In this document: positions 27,867 to 37,338 of the stretch, one piece after another
How positions within the stretch are numbered: position 1 is the stretch's first letter
Layout of the letters: every line of letters starts with the position of its first letter
From: Actinomadura mexicana
GTDB taxonomy: Bacteria; Actinomycetota; Actinomycetes; Streptosporangiales; Streptosporangiaceae
Assembly: GCF_900188105.1 (NCBI RefSeq)
Contig: NZ_FZNP01000005.1
Location: 186,001-250,000 of the forward strand
Direction of reading: 5' to 3'
Length of the DNA stretch: 64,000 bases
Position numbers and translations under genes: made by a program
The notes under the pieces: generated by a model
What the model was told of the DNA's origin: nothing
Databases searched by the model: none
What the model saw: only the letters and a program-made list of their open reading frames with translations

Positions 27867-28904
27867 ATGGTGCCGTGGTCCGAAGACCTCAAGGGAGAGC
27901 TGCACGAACATGTCGTCACGAGCGAGGCGCTGCGCGACAATCCGCTGGGTGATCCGCACGAGCGGCCGCTGTGGGTTCACACCCCGCCCGGCTACGGCGA
28001 GCACGCCCGCTATCCGACGATCTACATCATCCAGGGCTACTGCGGGACCATCTCCATGTGGCGCAACAGAACGCCGTTCCGCCGCACCCTTCCCGAGTTG
28101 ATCGACGCGCTCTTCGTCCGCGAGGACGTGGCGCCCGCGCTGGTCGTGTACGTGGACGCCTGGACCGGCTACGGCGGCAGCCAGTATCTCGACTCGCCGG
28201 CCATCGGCGCTTACCACACCTACCTGTGCGACGACGTGGTGGCGTGGGTCGACGAGCACTATCGCACCCTCGCCCACCGCGACGCCCGCGCTATCACCGG
28301 AAAATCCAGCGGCGGGTACGGATCGATGGTGACGGCCATGCTGCGTCCCGACCTGTTCGGCGCCTTCGCCACGCACGCGGGGGACGCGCTCTTCGACGCC
28401 TCGTACACGCCGTCCTTCCCCCCGCTGGCCAGGAGGCTGCGGGACGAGTTCGGCGGGTCGTACGACACGTTCCTGGAGTACTTCCGGAACTGCGAGGTCC
28501 CGCTCCTGCACGAGCTGGACGAACTGCTGATCGAAACCTACGGCTACGCGGCGGCGTACTCCTCGGACGCCGACGGCACGGTGCACGTGCCGTTCGATCC
28601 CGCGACCGGCAGGCTCATCCCCGAGATCTGGCAGCGCTGGCTGGCTTGGGACCCGGTGCGGATGGCGGCGGGCCACGCCGAGGCGCTCCGATCGATGCGG
28701 GCCATCTGGATCGACGCCGGACGCCAGGACGAGTACTACCTCGACCTCGGCGCGTCCGCGTTCCACCAGGCGCTCACGGACGTCGGCGTGTCACCCGGGC
28801 GGATGCACTTCGAGCTGTTCGACGGCACCCACGCCCGCATCGAGTATCGCTACCCGCTCGCGATCGAATGGTTGACCGGGCATCTCACCACGGAGGACCA
28901 CTGA
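27867..28904 (+). CDS. alpha/beta-hydrolase esterase (PF00756-like)
   Basis: This 345-residue protein resembles the esterase D/antigen 85/enterochelin-esterase group: ARYPTIYIIQGYCGTISMW early, then the nucleophile elbow GKSSGGYGS (probable Ser147) and DAGRQDEYYLDLG and HARIEYRYP near the C-terminus, where the Asp and His of the triad would lie. No signal peptide is visible, so it is probably cytoplasmic. GGGAGG precedes the ATG at 27867. Its stop overlaps the arginase-family start (TGATG), indicating coupled expression and perhaps a shared substrate. The substrate is unknown. Confidence 0.85.
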   Translation: MVPWSEDLKGELHEHVVTSEALRDNPLGDPHERPLWVHTPPGYGEHARYPTIYIIQGYCGTISMWRNRTPFRRTLPELIDALFVREDVAPALVVYVDAWTGYGGSQYLDSPAIGAYHTYLCDDVVAWVDEHYRTLAHRDARAITGKSSGGYGSMVTAMLRPDLFGAFATHAGDALFDASYTPSFPPLARRLRDEFGGSYDTFLEYFRNCEVPLLHELDELLIETYGYAAAYSSDADGTVHVPFDPATGRLIPEIWQRWLAWDPVRMAAGHAEALRSMRAIWIDAGRQDEYYLDLGASAFHQALTDVGVSPGRMHFELFDGTHARIEYRYPLAIEWLTGHLTTEDH

Positions 28905-29809
28905 TGATCTCCATTCTCGCGGCTCCGACGAACCTCGGACTGCGGCCACCGCAGGAGACCAGTGTCCCGGGGTGCGCCAAGGCGCCCGAGGCGTTGCGCG
29001 AAGCCGGACTGCACTCCCGCCTCCTGCGCAACGGCGCCGAGGACGCCGGTGTCGTCGTCGCGGGGAGGTACGTCGACGACTGGGTCTCCGGCTCGGGCAG
29101 GGTGCGCAACCAGGACGCCCTCGTCGACCACGCGACCCGGCTGGCCGGCCGCATCGACGCGATCCTCGACCAGGGGCGCGCTCCGCTCGTCCTCGGGGGC
29201 GACTGCAGCGTCCTCGTCGGCACCGGAGTCGCACTCGCCCGCAGGGGCCGTTACGGCCTCGTTCACATCGACGGTCACACCGATTTCCGCCACCCCGGCA
29301 ACTCGGACCGATGCGCGAGCGTGGCCGGTGAGGACCTCGCCGCCGCCGTCGGCCTGCACTGGACGGCGGTGTCCGACATCGAGGGCCTGTCCCCCTACTT
29401 CGCCCCGGAGCACGTCGTCCACGCCGGCTGCCGCGACGGCGACGAGGAACTCGACGAAGTACGGGAGGTCCTGGCCGGGGTCGTGCCGGCACGCCAGTGG
29501 ATCACCGACCCGGCCGGCGCGCTCGACACGATCCGGAGGACCGTCGCCGCCGACGGCCTCGACGGCTACTGGTTGCACGTCGACATCGACGTCCTCGACC
29601 CGGCGTACATGCCCGCCGTCGACAGCCCCGACCCCGGCGGACTCGCGCCCCGCCAACTGACCGCGCTGCTCGGCGAGCTGGCCGCCGGCGCGACCGGCGC
29701 CGATGTCTGCATCTTCGACCCCGACCTCGACCCCGGCGGCGGGTACGCACGGCTCGTGGCCGACACGATCGCCGATGGTCTCGGCGGCCTCGGCCTTCGT
29801 GGGGCCTGA
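28904..29809 (+). CDS. arginase/agmatinase-family ureohydrolase
   Basis: This 301-residue protein has the binuclear-manganese motifs of the ureohydrolase fold: LGGDCSVLVG, HIDGHTDF and HVDIDVLDPAYMPAVDSPDPGG. Family members hydrolyse arginine, agmatine, formiminoglutamate or guanidino acids. Here the first Asp motif reads HIDGHTD rather than the usual WFDAHxD, so substrate assignment is not safe. The ATG overlaps the upstream esterase stop. Confidence 0.88.
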   Translation: MISILAAPTNLGLRPPQETSVPGCAKAPEALREAGLHSRLLRNGAEDAGVVVAGRYVDDWVSGSGRVRNQDALVDHATRLAGRIDAILDQGRAPLVLGGDCSVLVGTGVALARRGRYGLVHIDGHTDFRHPGNSDRCASVAGEDLAAAVGLHWTAVSDIEGLSPYFAPEHVVHAGCRDGDEELDEVREVLAGVVPARQWITDPAGALDTIRRTVAADGLDGYWLHVDIDVLDPAYMPAVDSPDPGGLAPRQLTALLGELAAGATGADVCIFDPDLDPGGGYARLVADTIADGLGGLGLRGA

Positions 29810-29877
29810 TCTTCCCCCCGGGGCACGATGACCTGCCGGCGGGGGCGATCGGACGCCACGGCGCCCGGACACGCGTT

Positions 29878-29916
29878 CGTCCCGGCCCCGCGATCACTCC
29901 GCGTACGGCCGGGACG
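29878..29916. terminator. inverted repeat between convergent genes
   Basis: Arms CGTCCCGGCC and GGCCGGGACG (10 bases, perfect) enclose a 19-base loop. It sits in the 179-bp gap between the arginase-family gene (plus) and the DUF3040 gene (minus) and could terminate transcription from both sides. Confidence 0.5.
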
Positions 29917-29988
29917 AGTCCATCATCAGCGCCCGGGACTCTGGGGACGCCCCGAGACCTCGGGACGGGACCGGGCGTCGCCTTCCGC

Positions 29989-30381
29989 TCAGTCGCCCTC
30001 GGTGCGGCGGCGCCAGCGTTCCTCCATGCGCTCCATGAAGCCCGCCTTGGCGGGGCGCGCCTGCCGGCCGCCTGCGCGCGCGGGCTCGTTGCCGATGCCC
30101 GTCATCCGCTTCCAGCTCGTCAGCGCCCAGACGCAGCACACGACCATCAGCAGGAAGCCCGTCACGCTGATGGCGATCGTGACCGTGCCCGCATTGATCA
30201 CGAGACCGGCCATCAGTGCGCACACGCCCACCACGAAGCCGAGGGCCGCCTTGACGATCCGGCGCTTGTAATGGACCTGGGGGTTGGTCGAGCGGACCGC
30301 GTGAGCGAACTTCGGATCCTCGGCGTACAACGCCGATTCGATCTGTTCGAGCATGCGCTGCTCGTGCTCAGAGAGCGGCAC
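29989..30381 (-). CDS. DUF3040 membrane protein
   Basis: This 130-residue protein starts (V)PLSEHEQRMLEQIESALYAEDPKFA, the DUF3040 signature, followed by two membrane helices (about 45-62 and 68-88) and a basic C-terminal tail. DUF3040 proteins are common in actinobacteria and have no assigned role. The frame extends 19 codons upstream, but GGGAGG four bases before the GTG at 30381 and the family N-terminus decide the start. It lies downstream of dinB on the same strand. Confidence 0.92.
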   Translation of the reverse strand: MPLSEHEQRMLEQIESALYAEDPKFAHAVRSTNPQVHYKRRIVKAALGFVVGVCALMAGLVINAGTVTIAISVTGFLLMVVCCVWALTSWKRMTGIGNEPARAGGRQARPAKAGFMERMEERWRRRTEGD

Positions 30382-30528
30382 GGCACCTCCCAGCGACAGC
30401 TCCGCGACGGAGTATCCGATGCGGGACGCGAACGTCAACGGTGATATGCCCAGAATACGAGCACTCTCGAGCGTACGAAAGCGAACGGCCCGCCGAGGGC
30501 CCGGCGCCGGTCACCTCACAGCCTTCTT

Positions 30529-31785
30529 TCATTGTCTTCCGTCCCGTGCGTCACCCTCCGCCGCACGCCGGACCAGCGCGGCGGGGCGCACCGCGCCGCG
30601 CCCGAACCGGTGCGCGACCTGATCCATGGCTCGCTCGGCCTCACGCCAGCCGCTTTCCGGCTCGTCGAAGGCGAGCTGACGGGGGGCCTCGCCGGCCGGA
30701 CCCAGGTTCTCCACCCGTACCCCGACCAGACGGAGTCGTACCCGTTCCAGGCCGGACGCCTCGTACAGCTCGCGGGCTGTGACATAGATCACACGAGCCA
30801 GGTCGGTGGGCTCGGCCAGGGTGCGCGCCCGAGTGATCGTCTTGAAGTCGGACATCCGCAGTTTGACGCTGACCGTCCGACCGGCGTTCCCGCTCTCGCG
30901 CAACCGCGCGCCGACCTTCTCCGCCAGCCGCAGCAGCTCCCGCCGGATGACCTCGGGGTCGTCGACGTCGGTGTCGAAGGTCTCCTCGGCGCCGATGCTC
31001 TTGTCGGGCGTGTGCGGGACGACCTCGCGCGGGTCGCGTCCCCAGGCCAGCTCGTGGAGGTGTGCGCCGAGCGCGTTGCCGAGTTCGCGCCGCAGCGTGG
31101 CGAGGGGCACCTGGGCCAGCTGCCCCACGGTGCGCAGGCCGAGGCGGGTGAGCGCCTGCTCCGTCCGCTCGCCGACCCCCCACAGGGACGCGACGGGCAG
31201 CGGGTGCAGGAACTCGACGGCGCCGTCGGCCGGCACCACGAGCAGCCCGTCGGGCTTGCACCGGGTCGAGGCCAGCTTCGCGAGGAACTTGGTGTTCGCG
31301 ACGCCGACCGAGCAGGTGATGCCCTGCTGGTCGCGCACCTGGTCGCGGATGAGCTGCGCGATCGCGGCGGGACGGCCCAGCCGCCGCCGGGCGCCCGCCA
31401 CGTCGAGGAAGGCCTCGTCCAGCGACAGGCCCTCGACCAGCGGCGTGATGGACCGGAAGATCTCGAAGACCGCGGCGGACACGCGGCCGTACTTGCCGTG
31501 GCTCACCGGCAGCACGACGGCCTGCGGGCACAGCCGCCGCGCCCGCGTCATCGGCATCGCCGAGTGCACGCCGAACCTGCGGGCCTCGTAGGAGGAGGCG
31601 GACACCACGCCGCGCGGCCCGGTCCCGCCCACGATGACGGGACGTCCGCGCAGCTCGGGCCGCTCCAGCAGCTCGACGCTGACGAAGAAGGCGTCCATGT
31701 CGACGTGCAGGATGGCGCATCCTGTGTCGTCGGCGGGCGGACCCGGCTGCGGCCCCGGCCGATGCAGCTGCTGCTTGCGGCTCAC
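30529..31785 (-). CDS. dinB: DNA polymerase IV (Y family)
   Basis: DinB is an error-prone translesion polymerase. The 418-residue product has LHVDMDAFFVSVELLE (first catalytic Asp), SSYEARRFGVHSAMPM, the SLDEAFLDV catalytic motif and the little-finger domain (ELLRLAEKVGARLRESG, VKLRMSDFKTITRART). No canonical beta-clamp-binding peptide is obvious at the C-terminus; QLAFDEP near residue 370 resembles the hexapeptide clamp site. It lies four bases after the methyltransferase gene. Confidence 0.95.
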   Translation of the reverse strand: MSRKQQLHRPGPQPGPPADDTGCAILHVDMDAFFVSVELLERPELRGRPVIVGGTGPRGVVSASSYEARRFGVHSAMPMTRARRLCPQAVVLPVSHGKYGRVSAAVFEIFRSITPLVEGLSLDEAFLDVAGARRRLGRPAAIAQLIRDQVRDQQGITCSVGVANTKFLAKLASTRCKPDGLLVVPADGAVEFLHPLPVASLWGVGERTEQALTRLGLRTVGQLAQVPLATLRRELGNALGAHLHELAWGRDPREVVPHTPDKSIGAEETFDTDVDDPEVIRRELLRLAEKVGARLRESGNAGRTVSVKLRMSDFKTITRARTLAEPTDLARVIYVTARELYEASGLERVRLRLVGVRVENLGPAGEAPRQLAFDEPESGWREAERAMDQVAHRFGRGAVRPAALVRRAAEGDARDGRQ

Positions 31786-31789
31786 GGTG

Positions 31790-32542
31790 CTAGCCGGCCG
31801 GTTTGTCCGCCACCAGGTGCAGCTGGGTGGCGAGGTCCCGCAGGACGGGGTGGACGGCCGCGACGGACTCCAGCGCGATCAGCGCGTCGGCGGAGTCGGC
31901 GTCGCCGTCCACCAGGCCGCTCGGCACGAGGTCGGCGAAGATCCGGACGCCGTGCAGCTCGGCGACCCCCAGCCCGGCGTCGCGCACCAGCCCCGTCAGC
32001 GACTCACGGGTGAACCGGCGGGGCATCCTGTCGCCCTCGCCCCACCGCCCGGACGGGTCCGTCAGCACCCGCCGCGCGTCGTCGAAATGCCCCGACACGG
32101 CGCGGTGCAGCGCGGCCGCGACCTGCCCCGCCACCAGCACGCTGACCGAGCCGCCCGGGCGGACGGCGCCGGTCAGCGCCGCCATCGCCGCGTCCGGATC
32201 GTCGACGTACTCCAGGACGCTGTGGCACAGCACGAGGTCGGCGGTGTCGGGGCCGAGCAGGTCGGGCAGGTCGACGGCGTCGCCCTGCACGGCCCGCACC
32301 CGCACCCCGGACTCGGCGGCCCGCCGCTCCAGCGCGGCCAGCGCGTCCGGGTTGGCGTCGACCACGGTGACCCGGTGCCCCAGCTCGGCGAGCGGAACGG
32401 CGAACCCTCCGGTCCCGCCGCCGACGTCGACGACGTCGCTCAGGCCGGCCTCGGGAGTGATGCGGTCGAGGACCGCGCGCAGGGCGTCCCACAGGACGGC
32501 GCTGCGCACCCGGCTGCCGCCCCGCACCCGCTTCGAGTTCAT
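31790..32542 (-). CDS. class I SAM-dependent methyltransferase
   Basis: This 250-residue Rossmann methyltransferase has motif I VVDVGGGTGGFAVPLAELG, then VVDANPDAL and LCHSVLEYVDDP. The tRNA cmo5U-type methyltransferase CmoM has similar motifs, but the substrate cannot be set from sequence. ATG at 32542 has GGAGG upstream and is preferred to an in-frame start 13 codons earlier. It is transcribed with dinB (4-base gap). Confidence 0.88.
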   Translation of the reverse strand: MNSKRVRGGSRVRSAVLWDALRAVLDRITPEAGLSDVVDVGGGTGGFAVPLAELGHRVTVVDANPDALAALERRAAESGVRVRAVQGDAVDLPDLLGPDTADLVLCHSVLEYVDDPDAAMAALTGAVRPGGSVSVLVAGQVAAALHRAVSGHFDDARRVLTDPSGRWGEGDRMPRRFTRESLTGLVRDAGLGVAELHGVRIFADLVPSGLVDGDADSADALIALESVAAVHPVLRDLATQLHLVADKPAG

Positions 32543-32760
32543 GGCAGTGCTCTCCTCCTTCGGGCCCGGAGGGCCCTCCATCGTCGATCACCGCGGGCGA
32601 TCGCCGGCATCGCTCCGACTCGCCTTGCGGCTCGCTGGGCGATCAGATTCCTGCTCCGCTCGAATCTGCCTTCGGACGCGATCGCAACCGTCGAGGTCGT
32701 CGAGTGGTTGCGGTGCAACCGCCGTGGGCCGAACGCTATTTCGCGACCAGACCTGCGCGG

Positions 32761-33177
32761 TTACAGACTCAACGAAGGTTTGAGTTGTTGGAGGCGGGAG
32801 AGGAGGCCGTTGACGAAGCGGGGGGACTCGTCGGTGGACAGTTCGGTGGCCAGGCCCACCGCCTCGCTCACCGCGACGCCGTCGGGGACGTCGTCCACCC
32901 ACAGGAGTTCGAACGTGCCCATCCGCAGGATGTTGCGGTCGACGACGGGCATGCGTTCGAGCGTCCAGCCGGTCGCGTAGGTGGCGAGCAGCTCGTCGAT
33001 GCGCTCCCGGTTCTGCTGGACGCCCTCGATCAGCCGGACGGCGTGCGGGTACTCCGACAGCTCGTCCTGGTTCGGACGGCCGCGGGCGGCGAGCACCTCC
33101 GTCGGCTGCTCCTCCCGGAGCTCCGCGGCGAACAGGATGTCCAGGGCGAGTTTCCGGGCCTTGGTGCGCGCGGCCAT
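32761..33177 (-). CDS. nusB: transcription antitermination factor NusB
   Basis: NusB binds boxA RNA with S10 (NusE) and promotes rRNA antitermination. The 138-residue all-helical product shows ARTKARKLALDILFAAELR, VDRNILRMGTFELLWVDDVPDGVAVSEAVGLATELSTDESPRFVNGLL, the conserved C-terminal half of the family. It follows efp by one base. The minus-strand gap up to the methyltransferase (32543-32760) holds no gene I can support. Confidence 0.95.
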   Translation of the reverse strand: MAARTKARKLALDILFAAELREEQPTEVLAARGRPNQDELSEYPHAVRLIEGVQQNRERIDELLATYATGWTLERMPVVDRNILRMGTFELLWVDDVPDGVAVSEAVGLATELSTDESPRFVNGLLSRLQQLKPSLSL

Positions 33178-33178
33178 C

Positions 33179-33736
33179 TCAGGCGCGGCCGAGGTACTCG
33201 CCGGAGCGGGTGTCGACCTTGACCTTCTCGCCGGTGGTGATGAACAGCGGGACCTGGATCTGCGCGCCGGTCTCCAGGGTGGCGGGCTTGCTGCCGCCGG
33301 TGGAGCGGTCGCCCTGCAGGCCGGGCTCGGTCTCGGTGATCTCCAGCACGACGGCGGCGGGCAGCTCGACGTACAGCGGGTTCTCGTTGTTGAAGGCGAT
33401 CACGGCGTTCTGCTCGGGGAGCAGGTAGTTCGCGGCGTCGCCGACGACGGCCGCGGGGATGTGCGGCTGGTCGTAGGTCTCGGTGTCCATGAAGACGAAG
33501 TCCTCGCCCTCGCGGTAGAGGTACTGCATCTCGCGCTTGTCGACGCTGGCCACCTCGACCTTGGTGCCGGCGTTGAAGGTCCTGTCGACGACCTTGCCCG
33601 ACAGCACGTTCTTGAGCTTGGTGCGGACGAACGCGCCGCCCTTGCCGGGCTTGACGTGCTGGAACTCCTGGACGGTCCACAACTGGCCGTCGATGTTCAG
33701 CGTCATGCCGTTCTTCAGGTCGTTCGTCGTCGCCAC
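33179..33736 (-). CDS. efp: translation elongation factor P
   Basis: EF-P relieves ribosome stalling at polyproline stretches, which would matter here given the many Pro-rich division proteins. The 185-residue product has the three-domain layout, with domain I loop VKPGKGGAF (tip Lys32), [10 protein letters not shown] and the C-terminal [28 protein letters not shown]. No modification enzyme is visible in the window. It lies one base before nusB and 34 bases after the peptidase gene. Confidence 0.96.
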   Translation of the reverse strand: MATTNDLKNGMTLNIDGQLWTVQEFQHVKPGKGGAFVRTKLKNVLSGKVVDRTFNAGTKVEVASVDKREMQYLYREGEDFVFMDTETYDQPHIPAAVVGDAANYLLPEQNAVIAFNNENPLYVELPAAVVLEITETEPGLQGDRSTGGSKPATLETGAQIQVPLFITTGEKVKVDTRSGEYLGRA

Positions 33737-33770
33737 TGCGTTGTTCTCCCGGTCGCGGGCCCCGCGCGTC

Positions 33771-34862
33771 CTACAGGACGAGCAGGTCCTTGGTCGTTGT
33801 GGTGAGGAGCTCCGGCCCGCCCGCGCGGACCACCAGCGTGTCCTCGATGCGGACCCCGCCCCGGCCCGTGAGGTAGACCCCCGGCTCCGCGGTGATCGGT
33901 ACCCGATCCGTCAGCTTACCGGTCTTGTCGTACCCCATGAGCGGCGCTTCGTGGATCTCCAGGCCGACGCCGTGCCCGAGGCCGTGGGTGAACGCCTCGC
34001 CGTGCCCGGCCTCCGCGATGACGTCGCGGGCGGCGGCGTCCACGTCCTTCGTGTCGGCGCCGGGCAGGGCGGCGGCCAGCGCGGCCGCCTGGGCGCGGTG
34101 GACGAGGTCGTAGAGGTCCCGCTGCCAGGCGGCGGGCTCGCCGATCGCGACGGTGCGGGTCATGTCGGCGTGGTAGCCGCCGTAGAGGGCGCCGAAGTCC
34201 ATGGTGACGAGGTCCCCGCGCTGGAGCTCGCGGCCGCCCGGGTGGTGGTGCGGAACGGCGCCGTTGGGGCCGGACGCGATGATCGACTCGAACGCGGGGC
34301 CTTCGGCGCCCTGGTCCACCATGGCGCGTTCGAGGGCGATCGCGACGGCGCGCTCGGTGACCCCGGCGCGGATCTCGGGCAGGACGGCCTCGAACGCGCG
34401 GTCGGTGACGGCGCACGCCTCGCGCAGCAGGCCGATCTCGTCCTCGTCCTTCACCATGCGCAGCTCTTCGACGAGATGGCCGAGCGGGACCAGTTCGGCC
34501 GCGGCGCCCTCGGGAAGGGCCGCGTCGAGGAGGGCCGCGTGGTGCTCGACGGTCAGGTCGTGGGCCTCGAAGCCGACGCGGCGCCGGCCGTCCTCGGCCG
34601 CCCGCCTCACCAGCGCCTCCGCCACCTGCCGGTCGACGACGACGGGCAGTTCCGGGCAGACCTGCGCGGCCATTGCGGCGTAGCGGCCGTCGGTCGCGAG
34701 CACGGCGGGCCCGTCGGCCGGGACGAGCAGCGCGGCCCGCGAGCTGTCCAGGCCGGTCAGGTAGCGGACGTTGACCAGGCGGGTCACCAGCAGGGCGGCG
34801 GCGCCCCGGTCGGCGACGAGCGCGGCGAGCCGGCGGCGCCGCGCGTAGTGAGTCTCCCCCAT
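33771..34862 (-). CDS. Xaa-Pro aminopeptidase/dipeptidase (M24 family)
   Basis: This 363-residue pita-bread metallopeptidase cleaves Xaa-Pro bonds. An N-terminal creatinase-like domain (about 1-125) precedes the catalytic domain with metal ligands in [38 protein letters not shown] and [11 protein letters not shown]. It is commonly named pepQ in this context, upstream of efp and nusB. The choice between dipeptidase and aminopeptidase P cannot be made here. Confidence 0.93.
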   Translation of the reverse strand: MGETHYARRRRLAALVADRGAAALLVTRLVNVRYLTGLDSSRAALLVPADGPAVLATDGRYAAMAAQVCPELPVVVDRQVAEALVRRAAEDGRRRVGFEAHDLTVEHHAALLDAALPEGAAAELVPLGHLVEELRMVKDEDEIGLLREACAVTDRAFEAVLPEIRAGVTERAVAIALERAMVDQGAEGPAFESIIASGPNGAVPHHHPGGRELQRGDLVTMDFGALYGGYHADMTRTVAIGEPAAWQRDLYDLVHRAQAAALAAALPGADTKDVDAAARDVIAEAGHGEAFTHGLGHGVGLEIHEAPLMGYDKTGKLTDRVPITAEPGVYLTGRGGVRIEDTLVVRAGGPELLTTTTKDLLVL

Positions 34863-35021
34863 GGCCAGGACTCTAGATCATCGCTTCGGGGGCCGTCTCA
34901 ACGCGGTCACGAACATGAAGAACCCTCGACTTCTGGCTGAGGGCTGGCCTAGCGTGACCGGGCGTGTGCTCCGTCCCCCCGAATGTCCGTCCCCCATGGA
35001 CTTCCCCAGGAGTGATTTCCC

Positions 35022-36500
35022 TTGACCCGAGTCAGCCGTAGAAGACTGCTGGGCACAGGCGCGCTCACCGCCGCGGGCGCCGTCGTCTCCGCGGCCGCGG
35101 CCCCCTCCGCCGCCGCCCGCACGGCGCCGCGCACCGCCGACGTGGTGATCGTCGGCGCCGGGCTCTCCGGACTCACCGCCGCCCGCGACCTCGTCGCGGC
35201 CGGCCGGTCGGTGGTCGTGCTGGAGGCGCGGGACCGTCCCGGCGGCCGCGTCTACGGGATGCCGCTCGGCGACGGCACCACCAACGAGGGCGGCGCCGAG
35301 TTCATCGGCCCGACGCAGGACCGCATCGCCGCGCTCGCCGAGGACATGGGCGTCGGCACCTACGCCACCTACAACGAGGGCAAGAACGTCTACTACCGGG
35401 ACGGCAAGCGGTCGCTGTACGCGACCGACGGCCCGCTCGGCGCGGTCCCGCCGGACTGGGGCGTGGTCGACCTGGAGCTGGCGCTGCTGAAGCTCGGCGG
35501 CATGGTCGAGGAGGTGCCCGTCGGCGAGCCGTGGAAGGCGGCCAAGGCCGCGGAGTGGGACGCGCAGACCTTCTACACCTGGTCGCGGTCGAACTCGCTG
35601 AGCAGCGGCGCGCGGTTCCTGATGGACGCGTTCGCCTCCTCCACCCTGTCGATGCGCTCGCAGGAGGTCTCGCTGCTCTACCTGCTGAACTACGCGGCCT
35701 CGGCGGGCAACGAGGCCAACCCGGGGACGATCGACCGGCTGATCAACACCAGGGGCGGGGCGCAGGAGTCGCGGTTCGTCGGCGGCTCCCAGGAGGTGCC
35801 GATCCGGCTGGCGGCACGGCTCGGCGACATCGTCCACTACAACGCGCCGGTCCGGTCGGTCGTCACGGATGCCGGCGGTGCGACGGTGACCGCCGACGGG
35901 ATCACGGTGTCGGCCAGGCGGGTCGTGGTGGCGATGTCCCCGGCGATCGCCGGGAAGATCGACTTCTCGCCGGCGCTGCCCGCGAGCCGGGCGCAGCTCA
36001 TGCAGCGGTACCCGATGGGCTCGGTCGCCAAGTTCGTCGCCGTCTACGACACGCCGTTCTGGCGGGCGGACGGGCTGACCGGGCAGGCCGTGGCCGACAG
36101 CGGCGCCATCGACGCGACGTTCGACAACAGCCCGCCGGACGGGTCGCGGGGCATCCTGATGGGCTTCATGAACCAGGCCAGCATCAGGAGGCTGGACGGC
36201 GCGCCGGCCGCGGACGTCCGGGCGGCGGGACTCGACTCCTTCACCAAGCTGTTCGGCGACAAGGCCGCGAACCCGAGGCTGACCGCCTTCCAGCGCTGGG
36301 ACAACGAGGTCTGGAGCGGCGGCGGCCCCGTCGGCGTCGCCCCGCCCGGCACGCTCACCGCGTTCGGCCCGGCGCTGCGGGAGCCGTGCGGCCCGATCCA
36401 CTGGGCGGGCACCGAGACGTCCGGCTACTGGACGGGCTACATGGACGGCGCCGTCCGCTCCGGCGAGCGCGTCGCCAAGGAGATCGACGCGGCGCTCTGA
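35022..36500 (+). CDS. Tat-exported flavin monoamine oxidase family protein
   Basis: The 492-residue product starts at a TTG with CAGGAG ten bases upstream. A twin-arginine signal (VSRRRLLGTGAL, then an Ala-rich stretch ending near AAARTAP) is followed by the FAD dinucleotide fold DVVIVGAGLSGLTAARDLVAAG and EARDRPGGRVYG. The C-terminal GPIHWAGTETSGYWTGYMDGAVRSGERVAKEI is the standard amine-oxidase FAD end. It probably oxidises an amine outside the cytoplasm. It is divergent from the peptidase gene across 159 bases with no clear promoter. Confidence 0.93.
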   Translation: MTRVSRRRLLGTGALTAAGAVVSAAAAPSAAARTAPRTADVVIVGAGLSGLTAARDLVAAGRSVVVLEARDRPGGRVYGMPLGDGTTNEGGAEFIGPTQDRIAALAEDMGVGTYATYNEGKNVYYRDGKRSLYATDGPLGAVPPDWGVVDLELALLKLGGMVEEVPVGEPWKAAKAAEWDAQTFYTWSRSNSLSSGARFLMDAFASSTLSMRSQEVSLLYLLNYAASAGNEANPGTIDRLINTRGGAQESRFVGGSQEVPIRLAARLGDIVHYNAPVRSVVTDAGGATVTADGITVSARRVVVAMSPAIAGKIDFSPALPASRAQLMQRYPMGSVAKFVAVYDTPFWRADGLTGQAVADSGAIDATFDNSPPDGSRGILMGFMNQASIRRLDGAPAADVRAAGLDSFTKLFGDKAANPRLTAFQRWDNEVWSGGGPVGVAPPGTLTAFGPALREPCGPIHWAGTETSGYWTGYMDGAVRSGERVAKEIDAAL

Positions 36501-36627
36501 GCCCGTCCCTCCCGGGCTGTTCCCCGCACGGCTCTGCCGCCGCGAGAAGTAAGGATCAGGTGGCGATCCGGTCGGCGGATCCGCGCGTCTCATCCAGGGA
36601 CGCGGATGGACGACGGGACGGATTCCG

Positions 36628-37338
36628 ATGGTGGGGTACGGGAAGCGGCCGGACTGGGCCCTGGCGGCGCTGCTGGCGGTCGGCGCGCCTCTGACCGGGA
36701 CGGCGCTGATCGTCGCCCGGGCCGTCCTGGTCGCCTACGGGCCGTCGGCGCTGGCGGGCAACTGGGCGGGCACGGCGCTGCTCTTCGTGATGATGATGGC
36801 CGGATACGCGCTGCTGGTCTTCACACAGCTGCGCTACGAGAACGTCCTGGTCTTCTTCGGCGCCTTCTTCCTGCTGGTCATCGGAGCGACCATGGTCGCG
36901 CACTCGGTGTCGGACCGGGCTCTGCACGAGCGCGGCCGGACCACGGCGTGCACGGTCCAGAAGGTCGACCGGCGCGAGGTCACCAGCACCGACAGCAACG
37001 GGAACACGACCACGGACGTCTACTACGACCACGACCTCGCCTGCGCCGAGCCGCGGGTGCGGACGATGACGACCGGGTCCAGGGTCGCGGACCGAGGCGA
37101 GCGCGTCCAGGTCGTGTACGACCCGCGCGGCCGCCTCGGCCCGCGCCCCGCCGGCTCGGTGGGCGATCCGGGCACCTCCCTGAGATGGGGGGCCGCCCTG
37201 CTCGGCGGCGGTGTCCTGCTCCGCGTGCTGTTCGAGCTGGACGTCCCGCCGCTCGGGCCCGGGACGGGCCTCCGGCTCGGCCGCCTCCGCCGCAGGCGGC
37301 GGAGGCGGGCCGTCAGAGTCCGGCCGCCATCTCCTTGA
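36628..37338 (+). CDS. DUF3592-like membrane protein
   Basis: This 236-residue protein has three hydrophobic segments (about 11-34, 45-64, 70-92), an extracytoplasmic domain with CTVQKVDRREV and VQVVYDPRGRLGPRP resembling DUF3592, and a fourth hydrophobic stretch (about 187-203). The last 30 residues are a run of Arg encoded by a terminator-like hairpin, so the natural end may be functionally unimportant. It overlaps the 3' end of the convergent oxidoreductase gene by 26 bases. Role unknown. Confidence 0.75.
   Translation: MVGYGKRPDWALAALLAVGAPLTGTALIVARAVLVAYGPSALAGNWAGTALLFVMMMAGYALLVFTQLRYENVLVFFGAFFLLVIGATMVAHSVSDRALHERGRTTACTVQKVDRREVTSTDSNGNTTTDVYYDHDLACAEPRVRTMTTGSRVADRGERVQVVYDPRGRLGPRPAGSVGDPGTSLRWGAALLGGGVLLRVLFELDVPPLGPGTGLRLGRLRRRRRRRAVRVRPPSP
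37281..37308. terminator. GC-rich hairpin between convergent genes
   Basis: Perfect 12-base arms, CCGCCTCCGCCG and CGGCGGAGGCGG, flank the loop CAGG. It begins five bases beyond the stop of the F420-type oxidoreductase gene (minus) and lies within the poly-Arg end of the plus-strand membrane protein gene, so it may terminate both transcripts. Confidence 0.65.
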
